The notes beneath the pieces were generated by a model that was not told the DNA's origin, ran no database searches, and was given only the letters and a program-made list of their open reading frames with translations. DNA of 51,242 bases from Vulcanisaeta distributa JCM 11216. GTDB lineage: Archaea > Thermoproteota > Thermoprotei > Thermoproteales > Thermocladiaceae. Below, one piece after another: positions 8,863 through 18,230 of the stretch (position 1 is its first letter; each line of letters begins with the position of its first letter). Where the stretch lies: positions 1 through 51,242 of the forward strand of contig NZ_BBBI01000014.1 in assembly GCF_001315985.1 (NCBI RefSeq), given 5' to 3'. The position numbers and the translations under genes were made by a program.

Positions 8863-9294
8863 ATGAAGGCGATTGATCTCGTTAGAAAAAGACCCCCCCT
8901 GGTTATTACTGAGGATAGGCCGTTTATTGAGGCTGTGGATTTGATGGCTAAGGAGAATACTGGCTCTGTGGTTGTGGTTGAGGATTTGAATAGTATGAAG
9001 TTGCGTGGTATAATAACTGAGCGTGATGTTATTAGGGCCTTGGCCAATAGGCTCCCGCTTGATACTCCTGTTGGTAAGGTTGGGACTATGGGTCCCAGGG
9101 TTGTTAGGGCTAGGGTTGATGATTCCATAAGCACTGTCGCCTCCCTAATGGTTAATTACAGGGTTAGGCATGTGATTGTTGTTGATGAGAATGATGTGGT
9201 GGTCGGCGTCATCTCCATTAGGGATTTATTGGGTGACTTGGAGGCTGTTAGGGAGGTTGCGAGGCTTGATAGGTACCCGAAGGTTAGAGAGTGA
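8863..9294 (+). CDS. Two-CBS-domain protein
   Basis: About 143 residues made of two CBS repeats and little else. Repeat one runs from VRKRPPLVITEDRPFIEAVDLM to GIITERDVIRALA; repeat two from MGPRVVRARVDDSISTVASLM to VVGVISIRDLLG. The typical GIITERDV/I ends are present in both. Stand-alone CBS pairs bind adenine nucleotides or SAM and act as energy or metabolite sensors for partner proteins. ATG at 8863 is preferred to a TTG six codons earlier. Its 3' end overlaps the convergent transporter gene by 11 bases. Confidence 0.88.
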   Translation: MKAIDLVRKRPPLVITEDRPFIEAVDLMAKENTGSVVVVEDLNSMKLRGIITERDVIRALANRLPLDTPVGKVGTMGPRVVRARVDDSISTVASLMVNYRVRHVIVVDENDVVVGVISIRDLLGDLEAVREVARLDRYPKVRE

Positions 9295-10432
9295 TCTTTA
9301 GTATTCTATAAATAAGTGATGAGGTCATTATTAAAATCCCAGTAATTACCCAACCAAGTATACCTAGGTACTGTATTACGTATCCCATGAACATGCTCAC
9401 TATTGAGCCTATTATTGATGATACTGTGAATAGGTAGCTGGTGGATTGTGCAATTAGTATTGGGCTGACTAGGTCATGTACAAGGTATAGCGTTAGGAGC
9501 AGGATCACCGTGAATATGAAACCTATGATCACTGGAATGAATAATTGGACCTTGGTTAACCCCCCCATCGGTATTACAACCACGCCTAGGGCCATGGTTA
9601 AGTAAAGCAATACCCTGCGTCTCTCAATCCTTAACGAATGTCTGAACCTGTAGAACAATGGCGTTAGGGCTAGCGGTATCGTTAATTCGACAATACCTAG
9701 GTAATTACTTACATTAAGAGTAAGGGGGGGAAGCATGCCTAGGTATGTACCCCCCCAGGGTATTGAGAAGGCTATGGACAACATCAGCACATCTGGGTTA
9801 TTCATTACCGCCATTATTGAGACACTCTTAATTATTACCGCGTCCTTCATTGTGAGCAGTACGAGGATTGCGAGGGCTATGGATACCAAGCCCAGGTATA
9901 CTGCCACGCTCTGTGTTAACCATATGCTCATTAGCGATGAGAGTAACATGAGTATTGTTATTGACGATAAATAGACGACCTGGACCCACCTGGTTAATCC
10001 CCCCCTGATGCTCCACCAACCAAGTATTAATAGTAGTGACGGCATTAGGTACAGACCAAGCCCCCCCATGCCCGCCAGGAATCTGAGGAATAGGGCTGTA
10101 TAATAGCTATTGGTGGTTGAGAATACGAGGGATATGCCATTGAATAATAAACCTAGGAACATGGAGATCCTATTACCAAGCCTACTGAATAGGAATGTGG
10201 CCGGTAACTGCGTTGCCGCGAAGCCGATCATTGCCGTGGCCATGGGAACCACATAATATACGGCATTAAGTGCTATCTTCTTTATCGTCATTATGTCATA
10301 CATCATGACTGATAGACCTAGCCAATTAATCATTACTAATGATAGGCCAGCTATACTAATACCAAGTACATAATAGGCCCTCTTGATAACTAAGGCGTCT
10401 AATTCCTCAATGGGCCTATTATTAACTCCCAC
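9284..10432 (-). CDS. Major facilitator superfamily transporter
   Basis: 382 residues with about 11-12 hydrophobic segments. The MFS loop 2-3 signature appears as LFSRLGNRISMFLG (near residue 80-93), followed by a helix and FLRFLAGMGGLGLYLMPS, typical of helix 4. Substrate is unknown. GTG start. The frame is intact throughout although six G/C runs of seven fall in it. The family is clear but nothing in the context points to a cargo. Confidence 0.82.
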   Translation of the reverse strand: MGVNNRPIEELDALVIKRAYYVLGISIAGLSLVMINWLGLSVMMYDIMTIKKIALNAVYYVVPMATAMIGFAATQLPATFLFSRLGNRISMFLGLLFNGISLVFSTTNSYYTALFLRFLAGMGGLGLYLMPSLLLILGWWSIRGGLTRWVQVVYLSSITILMLLSSLMSIWLTQSVAVYLGLVSIALAILVLLTMKDAVIIKSVSIMAVMNNPDVLMLSIAFSIPWGGTYLGMLPPLTLNVSNYLGIVELTIPLALTPLFYRFRHSLRIERRRVLLYLTMALGVVVIPMGGLTKVQLFIPVIIGFIFTVILLLTLYLVHDLVSPILIAQSTSYLFTVSSIIGSIVSMFMGYVIQYLGILGWVITGILIMTSSLIYRILKITL

Positions 10433-10506
10433 GTGAAATCTTTATTAAAACCCCCTTATCAAGGTTTCTAATTATTAATAATTAAAGCAAGGGGGGGATG
10501 GGCATT

Positions 10507-12215
10507 TTATGATACGTTATTGCCCTGCTCATCGAAATCCCTATCTATCTTTACTGATATAACGGCCTTGTTCAACTCCTCCCTAATTCTCTCCCTGAAT
10601 TCGCCGTACTGCTCAAATAACGAACCAAGCTTCTCCTTATACCTCTTAAGCACTAGGTTGAAGCTACTAACGGCTATGTACTTAATGAGTCTCTTAACAA
10701 TGAAGTTCTCAACCTTCCTGGTTATTAAGTCACTAAATGACTTCGCCTCCTCAAATGACTTTATGAACGCCTTAAGAATGAACTCGCGCCTAAGTGGATC
10801 ATCAAGTAACTTATCCAGTACCGTGAAGTCCCTCCTCCTAAGCGCACCCATTGGTATGAAGGGTAGTGGGAACGTGAGAACCCTAAGCTTCTTCAACCTA
10901 TCGAGTAATTCGAGACTCTTTATAACATCGTCATCGGTCTCACCCGGCAGGTTGAGGATCATTGTGCCGACAACCACCCAGTGGTTATCATTGAGTATCC
11001 CAATGGCCTCCTCAACAACGTCTGGGTACTGCTCAGGTCTGTACGGCAATGCCTTACCAGCCATTAACATCCTCAGTAGTCTAGGTGACCCTGTCTCAAT
11101 GCCCATTTCAATGAAGTGCCAGGTGCCGCCCTCATTCATGTATTCCGAGACCTCCTTAACCATCTTAGGTGCGTACTTAACAACAGCCGCCGTGGTGAAG
11201 TCCGTGGTTATTTCATAATCATCTCCGTAGGCTTAACGAGCTTATAGGCCTTCTTGGTGAGGTCTAGGACCTTGTCAGGGTTCGGCTCAATGCCCTTCGC
11301 GCCATATCTAAAGAACTCCTCACTATGGAGTGTTATTTCCTTGAAGCCACCAACCTCAATGTTTAGCTTAATTTCCTTGTCAATGTGGCCCTCGAATGGG
11401 AATGACCTAATCATGCCGCTAAGCGTTGGTGTGCAGAATTGACAACCCCCCCTACCACAACCCCCCCTTGTGACCTCAACCATACCGCCAATGGATGGGG
11501 GGGTCACGATAGTTGGGACCATGTCCACAGGCACTGGCCTATGTGCCACAACCCTATTTGGAACGAACTCACCCTTCATTAACTTGTCAAATAATTGAGG
11601 CCCATCCTCCTCAAACTCACCTTCATAAACGATATCAATACCGAGCTCACCCTGCTTACCAGTATCAATAATTTGCCAACCGGCGGGGGGGCCGCCGACA
11701 ACGATCTTTACGTGATTTCTATGTTTCTTAATGGCTGGATGATTAATTACTTGAAAGAAGGATTTCGCAATATAGGGTAGGCCCCTGTATGGTAGATCCG
11801 CAAGTTTTAAGATCCAGTAAAGGATCCCGGAACCGTAGCTTAACCCCCCCAGTGGGTCCATTGCGTAAATGCCAATTATACGCGTATTTGGTCCAATAAC
11901 CTTATCGAGTTTATAAGGATCAGCAATAATAACATCATTCCTAGTATATCCATGGGCAAGCAGCGCAGCCTCAACCTTAGCTAAGCCATAAGGCGCCCTA
12001 AAAACCCTGCCATTTCTATCACTCTTGACTCTGAAGAACCTACGGGCGATCCAATCCCTGAAGTAGTTCTCCGGTATTGCACTTGCGAACCCAACAACGG
12101 ATGACCCATGCGTATCACTCATTGTTGCGATTTCACCCGTTAAAACGATTGGGTATCCACCAAATGACACAGACCTACTGCATACCTGTAGTAAATAAAA
12201 ACCCTTCTTCATCAA
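10507..12215 (-). CDS. B12-binding-type radical SAM protein (one frameshift)
   Basis: A protein of about 570 residues read in two frames. The N-terminal 215 residues resemble the cobalamin-binding-like domain of these radical SAM proteins (IRIIGIYAMDPLGG-like region, KIVVGGPPAGWQI, VYEGEFEEDGP). The radical SAM cluster motif follows as GGCGRGGCQFC, then ITLHSEEFFRYG and, after the break, FIEMGIETGSPRLLRMLMAG and LNLPGETDDDV. At about 11213, restoring one G (ATG-AAA to ATG-GAAA) gives MIMEITTDFTTAAVV and one continuous frame. The cysteine spacing is CX4CX2C instead of CX3CX2C; see findings. Reaction unknown. Confidence 0.8.
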
Positions 12216-12258
12216 TATAAACTATTGATTACAAGTACTTTAACAGAGAAATTGAAAG

Positions 12259-12684
12259 TTAGCTAATACCCTTCCTTGGAGTCCTCGCACCACAGGCGGT
12301 ACACACGAGTACGTATATCCTGCCGTCCCTCTCAAGGTAGGTATCTATTGAGTGACACACTGGGCACTCAACGTAGAACTTAATGTACCTCTCATAAACG
12401 GCCTCAAGGGTCCTCGGACTCCTCTCTGCGTATAGGACAAGGGTGTTACCCTCGATGTTACCTGGCAACGCTAATTCCTTGAGGAAGAACCTGGCTATGT
12501 GAGTTGGGTCCCTATTAAGTCTCTGAGCCACTTCCCTAAAGTTTTGGATAATGGTCTTCTTGGGCTGAACCTGAATGTTTAACTTAGGTATTTCCTGTCT
12601 TCTCTGGATTCTTGGCGTTATCAATGTATATGCCTTATCCAGCAACTTCATGTAAAGCTCATCATAATTAACCTCGCTGGACAT
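12259..12684 (-). CDS. Translation initiation factor aIF2, beta subunit
   Basis: 141 residues, the normal length. aIF2-beta is part of the heterotrimer that brings initiator Met-tRNA to the small ribosomal subunit. The central domain has KKTIIQNFREVAQRLNR and HIARFFLKELALPGNIEG; the C-terminal zinc ribbon has CPVCHSIDTYLERDGR and CTACGARTP (four Cys). No frame disturbance. It sits alone between the radical SAM gene and a divergent ACT-domain gene. Confidence 0.96.
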   Translation of the reverse strand: MSSEVNYDELYMKLLDKAYTLITPRIQRRQEIPKLNIQVQPKKTIIQNFREVAQRLNRDPTHIARFFLKELALPGNIEGNTLVLYAERSPRTLEAVYERYIKFYVECPVCHSIDTYLERDGRIYVLVCTACGARTPRKGIS

Positions 12685-12803
12685 ACCTACATTGAGGAAA
12701 ACTATTACCTTAATAAATTCTTACCTCGCGATACATTAATTAAATAGTTTATTGAGTCCACGATCAGTCTGGTTTAAAGTCTCTGTGTTTTAATAAATCA
12801 TTA

Positions 12804-13457
12804 ATGACCTTACTCGTGATTAAGACCGCCAATAGGCGTGGAATGCTTCACGAAATAACCGGCGTTATTAAGGACTATGCAAGCATCGAGTGGGTCTTCG
12901 TATCCATACCCTCGGAGACCGAGAGGGTAATAGCCATGAGACTTAGTGACTCCCTACCAATAAGCGCCCTTGATAAGCTTAAGAGCATTAACGGAATCTA
13001 CGACATTTGGGCGAGCCACGAGGCGCCAATGGAGTTGGTGGGTTTTGACAAGGAGATACTCAGGAGCATACTAATGCATATGGTTCAGAGTGGTGGTGAG
13101 ATTCATGCCTTTCTAACGAAGCTTGGCTATGAAATGGGTCTGTCAATGGCAAGTACAATGCTTAGGACTAAGTATGAGATACCATCAAACGCCGCAATGA
13201 ATAAGGTGCTTGAAACGGCGATAAACATGCTCGTGGTTATGAACCTCGTGAGAGGTATTGAAGACATAGTCATGAATTCCGATAAGAATGGGTATTCAGT
13301 CAGCATATCATTATTAGAACCCTTCGATCTTGATGCTGGCTTGCCATTTACCAGAGGTTATCTACTTGGACTAATGAAAGTGCTACTTAAGTGTGATTGT
13401 AACCTCGATGCCGTTATAAATAAGACCAGGGTAAACATCTACATTAAAGGGAAATGA
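12804..13457 (+). CDS. ACT-domain protein with a shared C-terminal helical domain (paralogue 1)
   Basis: 217 residues. Residues 1-75 look like an ACT ligand-binding domain: LLVIKTANRRGMLHEITGVI is the usual first strand, loop and helix. The rest is a mostly helical domain ending in DLDAGLPFTRGYLLGLMKV and a short strand pair. The same two-part architecture occurs at 30667-31266 (DEDVGMPLTRGIIKGLFEV), so the two genes are paralogues. The LGYEMGLSMA stretch and the TRG-x4-GL end faintly recall V4R domains, but this is only an impression. A role as an amino-acid-responsive regulator is plausible and unproven. Confidence 0.65.
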   Translation: MTLLVIKTANRRGMLHEITGVIKDYASIEWVFVSIPSETERVIAMRLSDSLPISALDKLKSINGIYDIWASHEAPMELVGFDKEILRSILMHMVQSGGEIHAFLTKLGYEMGLSMASTMLRTKYEIPSNAAMNKVLETAINMLVVMNLVRGIEDIVMNSDKNGYSVSISLLEPFDLDAGLPFTRGYLLGLMKVLLKCDCNLDAVINKTRVNIYIKGK

Positions 13458-13541
13458 TTAATTATTAATCATTATGTGTTGCAATAAATTGTAATTAATG
13501 CTTAAATAGACGTTAATAATCCACATTCCTGGTGGGTCTTT

Positions 13542-14513
13542 TTGGAAAGTTGGGTCAAGTCATTAATCGAGATAATGAGGGGGGGTAGCCTTAATGCTAA
13601 TGGTCTACCAATACCAATGGACAAGGCCTACTGCAGCGAGTGGGCAAAGGACCTTAACATACCCAGGGGGGGCGGTAGCACAATAATCTACACCTCATGC
13701 CTATACCAAATGGCGCCCATGATTAACGAGTTAGTGCCATGGATCGAGAAGGTCAGGGGGGGCTCATCATTGAGTACCCTGGCGAGTGCGGTATCAAGGG
13801 TTGGCCTGGGCGGTGTACTATCTAAATTCGCGGGCCTCGTGATAAAGCCCGACAAGTCCGATATTGACAGGGCTAATGGCATAGTCAGGAATATAGCCAA
13901 GGCCTTAATGAAGGCTGGTATTAACTTCGGCTTCCTCTATGAGGACGAACCATACAGCGGCGCACTACTTCATGAAATTGGTGCTGAGGATGCGTTCCTG
14001 GAATATTTCGAGAACACGGTACTTAAGACTTTCAGGAAGTACGGAATTAAGAGAGTCATAACAATTGATCCCCCCCATACTCATAACGTGTTAGTAAATG
14101 TTGCGCCAAACTACTTCAAGCTTGATTTCGAGGTTGTGAGTTACTTGGACCTGATAAAGAATATTAAGGTTAGACCTAAAGTAAGTGGTGATGTGGTCAT
14201 CCACGACTCATGCCTATACGCCAGGTACCTCGGTAAGTACGATGTTTACAGATCAATACTTGATAATGCAGGTATTAAGCACGTAGAGTCACCCATGATA
14301 ACTGGGAGGGAAGCGTCAACATGCTGCGGAGGACCACTTGAGTCACTTAGTCCGGAATTATCGAGAAAGATCGCTAAAATTAGGCTCAACCACTTATCAA
14401 TGCTATCAAAGACCGTAGTAACAGTATGCCCAATATGCCTAGCAAACCTAGGTAGGAACGCGGAGGGCGCGGTTCAGGTCCTCGATATTAATGAGGTCCT
14501 CGAGGTGGAGTAG
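13542..14513 (+). CDS. CCG-domain (HdrB / GlcF-like) protein, stand-alone paralogue
   Basis: 323 residues, intact, TTG start. Motifs match the copy at 4208-5166: YTSCLYQMAPM, EPYSGALLHEIGAEDAF, VIHDSCLYARYLGKYD, STCCGGPLESLSPEL and VTVCPICLANLGR. This gives the paired CCG-type cysteine sets expected to hold the Fe-S centre. Unlike the first copy it has no ferredoxin or flavoprotein gene beside it, so its electron donor must be encoded elsewhere or shared with the 4.2-6.9 kb operon. Four seven-base G/C runs occur within it, all in frame. Confidence 0.87.
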   Translation: MESWVKSLIEIMRGGSLNANGLPIPMDKAYCSEWAKDLNIPRGGGSTIIYTSCLYQMAPMINELVPWIEKVRGGSSLSTLASAVSRVGLGGVLSKFAGLVIKPDKSDIDRANGIVRNIAKALMKAGINFGFLYEDEPYSGALLHEIGAEDAFLEYFENTVLKTFRKYGIKRVITIDPPHTHNVLVNVAPNYFKLDFEVVSYLDLIKNIKVRPKVSGDVVIHDSCLYARYLGKYDVYRSILDNAGIKHVESPMITGREASTCCGGPLESLSPELSRKIAKIRLNHLSMLSKTVVTVCPICLANLGRNAEGAVQVLDINEVLEVE

Positions 14514-14645
14514 TTTTAAATAATACGTGTTTAAAACAATAACCAGTGATGACGCGATGGCTGTCCAGACCAATGACGAGTAAGGTGTTAGCTGATTTCC
14601 GTCCAAGAAAGTGTTTTTATTCTGGCCTTCACTACGTAGTTTTTA

Positions 14646-15095
14646 ATGAGCTTCACACCAGTGTATGAGAGGGACCTGGAGGTACCAATAAAAATAAGTA
14701 AGTCTGCCAACGAGGATGCAAGGAAGAAGAGGCTCGAGAGGTGGCCCAGGGAGGCTGGCCTATCCGTGCCTCTTGACGACTCAGGCACGAGCTTCATGCA
14801 GTTGGTTAAGTCCTTCTCCACGGACTACGGCCTGACACCCGGCGAGAGAGTTTGGGATGTTAAGGATGTTGGTGGTAAGTACAGCGTTAACATGGTTTGG
14901 AAGTTGATGAGGGGGGGTAATGAGGAGAAGGGTTATGCCCGGGTTACCGGTGAGATACCACTGGCACCAACTGGTGAGGAGGGTAATAACGTCGTTTATA
15001 CCGCGAGGCTTAAGTATGTGATTGAGATTAGTAATGACGTGCTTAGCGAAAAGGCCACCGCGGAGAATGTCCCTGAGGTTAACCTATTCGGTTAG
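14646..15095 (+). CDS. Conserved-looking hypothetical protein
   Basis: 149 residues, soluble, rich in charged residues; not recognised. Features: SFTPVYERDLEVPIKISKSA at the N-terminus, a basic helix EDARKKRLERWPREAG, then a C-terminal region of alternating polar and hydrophobic residues with NNVVYTARLKYVIEISNDV that looks like beta strands. No Cys and no membrane segment. It precedes the M24 peptidase gene by 42 bases on the same strand and might be co-transcribed with it. Confidence 0.55.
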   Translation: MSFTPVYERDLEVPIKISKSANEDARKKRLERWPREAGLSVPLDDSGTSFMQLVKSFSTDYGLTPGERVWDVKDVGGKYSVNMVWKLMRGGNEEKGYARVTGEIPLAPTGEEGNNVVYTARLKYVIEISNDVLSEKATAENVPEVNLFG

Positions 15096-15137
15096 GCGGG
15101 TAATTCATTAAAATGGCCCAGGGCATCAATAAGATAA

Positions 15138-16336
15138 ATGTATACCGTACCAACCAGGGAATTCGAGAGAAGACTAAACCTACTTCATGGGGTTATGGAT
15201 GAGAAGAAATTGGAGGCTGCGTACATAGTTAATCCAATAAACATTGCCTACTTCATAGGATTCTACTACCTACAGACGGAGAGGCCGGCCGCCGTTGTCA
15301 TACGTAGGAATGGCGATATTTACCTCTTCGTGCCGCTCCTTGAGAAAGACCATGTGTTGAGCCAGACGAGGCTCGTGAGCAAGATATACACGTATAGGGA
15401 TTACCCAGGCGAGGTGCACCCAATACGCCTATTCGCTGACTGGCTCAGGGAATTACACCTGGATAGTTCGACCATTGGTTATGATTCATCACCAGGTTAC
15501 GTAAGTTACTGGGGGCTATAAGGGGGCCAAGTCTAACTGATTTATTGCCTAATGCCAAATTCGTGAATATATCGGATGATATTTACTCCATGAGATTAAT
15601 AAAGAGTGATGCTGAGATCGAGTTGCTCAGGGAGAGTGCCAAGTGGGCGAACCTCGCCCACTCACTGCTTCAGGACTACACGGCACCTGGCATGTATGAC
15701 TACGAGATCTCACTAAGGCTTCACTTGACGCCTCCATAATGATGAAGAAGGCCTTGGGCCCTGGGTATAAGCCTTTGAGGTCTGAGTACCCAGCCTACGC
15801 AGGTTTTAGGGGGCCAGGTCGGTGAGCATGGTGCTTACCCGCACTCAATAAGTGTGGAGAGGCCTATCAAGGTTGGTGATGTCTTGGTGACGGGCGCCAC
15901 GGCGGACGTTGGTGGTTACATGGCTGAACTTGAAAGGAATCTCTTCGTTGGTAAACCAAGTAATGACGTGGTTAAGTTCCACGAAATAGCACTTAAGCTT
16001 CAGGATGCAGCGTTAAATGTTCTGAGGCCTGGGGGGGTCAAGGCTTCTGACGTTGATAGGGCCGTTATAAAGACCGCCAAGGAGCTTGGCGTGATCGAGC
16101 ACTTACTGCACCATAGTGGGCATGGACTGGGGCTTGAGGGTCATGAGGCGCCGTTCCTTGATGTTGGTGATGAAACCATACTTAAGCCGGGCATGGTTGT
16201 TACGGTTGAGCCAGGCATATACATAAATGGCCTTGGTGGGTTTAGGCACTCGGATACCGTGGTTATTCACGAGGATTACGTCGAGGTAATAACGTATTAC
16301 CCGAGGGATACCGAGTCATTGGTAGTCGAGATCTAA
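15138..16336 (+). CDS. M24-family Xaa-Pro aminopeptidase/dipeptidase (frame breaks)
   Basis: Creatinase-fold N-domain (residues 1-125) followed by a pita-bread catalytic domain. Metal-ligand motifs are visible: GDVLVTGATADVGGYMAELER (first Asp pair region), HSGHGLGLEGHEAPFL (His) and MVVTVEPGIYI (Glu), then RHSDTVVI. The gene is read in pieces. Breaks lie at the G5 run 15511-15515, near 15729 (TTGACG, where TTGGACG gives RLHLDASIMMKK) and at the G5 run near 15809-15813 (four G give FRGQVGEHGAYPHS). Repaired length is about 400 residues, normal for the family. It would cut X-Pro bonds during peptide breakdown. Confidence 0.85.
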
Positions 16337-16378
16337 CCCATTAAGCATATAAGCCTATTATTAATTACTATTGATACT

Positions 16379-16953
16379 GTGGGTGCTAAGCAATTCCTAA
16401 CATACACGGGCATTATCGCTGCAGTGCTTGCCTGGTTATTCATAGCAATTAGCATTAGCGTTAATCCCTGGTTCATATTCACCAAAAACGCCTTCAGTGA
16501 TTTGGGTGGGCCATACGCAACCGACCCCCCCTGGATTTATAACTATGGATTAATAATAACGTCAGTATTCGTCGACCTATACTCAATAAATCTATTACTG
16601 GTATCGAGGAATAAGGTTGAGGATTTCGCCTCAGCCTTCGTGTTCATTGCAGGGTTATTCCTGGCATTGATAGGGATTTACCACGAGGGGGGGACTAGGC
16701 CGCATGTTTTCGTATCAACCTGGTTCTTCACTCAGATGGATATGGCATTAATCACGTGGGGGGGCATTGGCTCATTAATGGCCAAGGATAGGAGACTTGG
16801 GTTGTTTTCGTTGCTTCTCGCGTCATAGCGCCAGTAATAGCGTTAATCGTCCCATGGCCATCGGCAGCCACTGAAGAGGCCTATGGAATAGTGGTGATAG
16901 ACCTATGGGTAGCCCTAATGACATATTTTGATATTAAGCACGTGATTAGGTGA
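16379..16953 (+). CDS. DUF998-family membrane protein (one frameshift)
   Basis: Six predicted membrane segments in about 192 residues. The family hallmark after the first helix is NPWFIFTKNAFSDLGGPYA (near residues 30-48). The frame stops at 16828; restoring one G at about 16823 (GCGTCA to GCGGTCA) continues as AVIAPVIALIVPWPSAATEE and adds two helices to a natural end. GTG start. DUF998 proteins have no agreed function. It follows the M24 peptidase gene by 42 bases. Confidence 0.8.
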
Positions 16954-17027
16954 TCATTAAATGTCAAAACCTGGACTGGAAGAGTGGAGGTAAGAATAAT
17001 CTCACCTCCACTCTGCCTGCCCAACCA

Positions 17028-17579
17028 TCAACCCTTAAATAATTCCGCATTCCACGGCAGCCTGGGGATCAATGCCATATAAACAGCCTCTGTATTTAGT
17101 ATGACCCTGTCTATGAACCTCCTGGTTAATGCGCCAATAAGCCCGTACTTCCTGCCTATGTTGGGTTCCCCCCCATAATACCTACTAACAACATCATTTA
17201 ACTCGACTCCCTGCAATACTTCGTTCATGAATTTCCTGGGAACCATAAATCCGGGGCTAAGGCCAAGGGTTACCTTACCGCTTCCATCAATTACTGCCGC
17301 AATAGTCACGTCAATGCCCTCCTCGAACCCCTTAACCCTGATTATCCCTGCCTCAATACCAACACCAAACTCGGCATTCCTCACGGCATTAATCGCGTAC
17401 TGAGCCCTCCTAACTGCCCCCATTAATGATTTCATCAAGGCCAATGGGTTCGGGGGGGGATAGCCGCCAGGTGGTTCTATGGGGACCACGTTGGCCCTAA
17501 AGCCAGCGAGCCTGAATGCCAACTCCGTGCCCCCCCTAACCTTGTTTGGGTTCCTTGAACCAAGGGCTACGAGTATCAC
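17028..17579 (-). CDS. DUF84 / YjjX-type inosine-xanthosine triphosphatase
   Basis: 183 residues. Members of this family hydrolyse non-canonical ITP/XTP and keep them out of nucleic acids. The N-terminal phosphate-binding motif is VALGSRNPNKVRGGTELAF, and the typical FGVGIEAGI signature is at about residues 71-79. The segment GGYPPPNPLALMKSLMGA is present. NKVRGG would normally be NKVRA or NKVRG followed directly by the helix; the second Gly lies on a seven-C run. Frame intact. Confidence 0.83.
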   Translation of the reverse strand: MILVALGSRNPNKVRGGTELAFRLAGFRANVVPIEPPGGYPPPNPLALMKSLMGAVRRAQYAINAVRNAEFGVGIEAGIIRVKGFEEGIDVTIAAVIDGSGKVTLGLSPGFMVPRKFMNEVLQGVELNDVVSRYYGGEPNIGRKYGLIGALTRRFIDRVILNTEAVYMALIPRLPWNAELFKG

Positions 17580-17726
17580 GGCGAGTAAAAATAAATCTAG
17601 GGGTTATAAGGGTTCTAAATCGTGATGATGCTTAGTCGCCTACCGACAGGTGAAGAATGACTCCAATGCTGAATTAGAACCTCATAAAAATCTTCAAAAG
17701 TCACAGTGAATTTAATACATCATTCC

Positions 17727-18187
17727 TCACTCTATGAATACCGTGGTACCCGTGTACTTACTACCCCTCAATAACTCGAGCCTCCTCGCCAACTTAACCG
17801 CGGCCTCCACAGCCCTCCTCGCGTACTCCTCAGCCCTCTCCAGAGCCTGCATTCTATTGGCTCCAGGACCGATTATCCCCATACCAACCGGCTTCCTGTG
17901 CTCCACGGATAGGTCCATCAACTTCCTAGCCGTTTGATGAGCCACAACCTCATCATGCTTAGTCTCACCCTGAATCACGCGCCTATAGCCGCCACGGCAT
18001 CAACATCATCCCTCCTAAGCAGTTCATCAACGATTATCGGCATGTCATACGTGCCCGGCACCTTGGCCACGTAAGTAACCTCGGCACCGAGGAATCTGGC
18101 GTGTTCAAGGGCCTTTTGAAGCATTAGGTATGTAACGTCGTAGTTGAACTCCGCAACCACAATCGCGAGTCTAACCCTATCCGCCAT
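17727..18187 (-). CDS. ribH: 6,7-dimethyl-8-ribityllumazine synthase (one frameshift)
   Basis: Condenses the ribityl-aminouracil with the four-carbon phosphate to make lumazine, the riboflavin precursor; family members assemble into pentamers or 60-mers. The N-terminal part shows [15 protein letters not shown] and [16 protein letters not shown]; the C-terminal part has [12 protein letters not shown] (conserved GETxHxxxV) and [20 protein letters not shown]. The break at about 17975-17979 is fixed by one extra base (GGC-GCG-GTG), giving [12 protein letters not shown]. Repaired length of 153 residues is normal. Confidence 0.93.
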
Positions 18188-18230
18188 ACGCCATGGTTAG
18201 GGCAGGCTAAAATTAAAGCTTAATCCCGAC

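Noticed and set aside
9735..9974. Plus-strand ORFs inside the MFS gene
   Set aside because: Antisense shadows of a membrane protein with a clear MFS signature.
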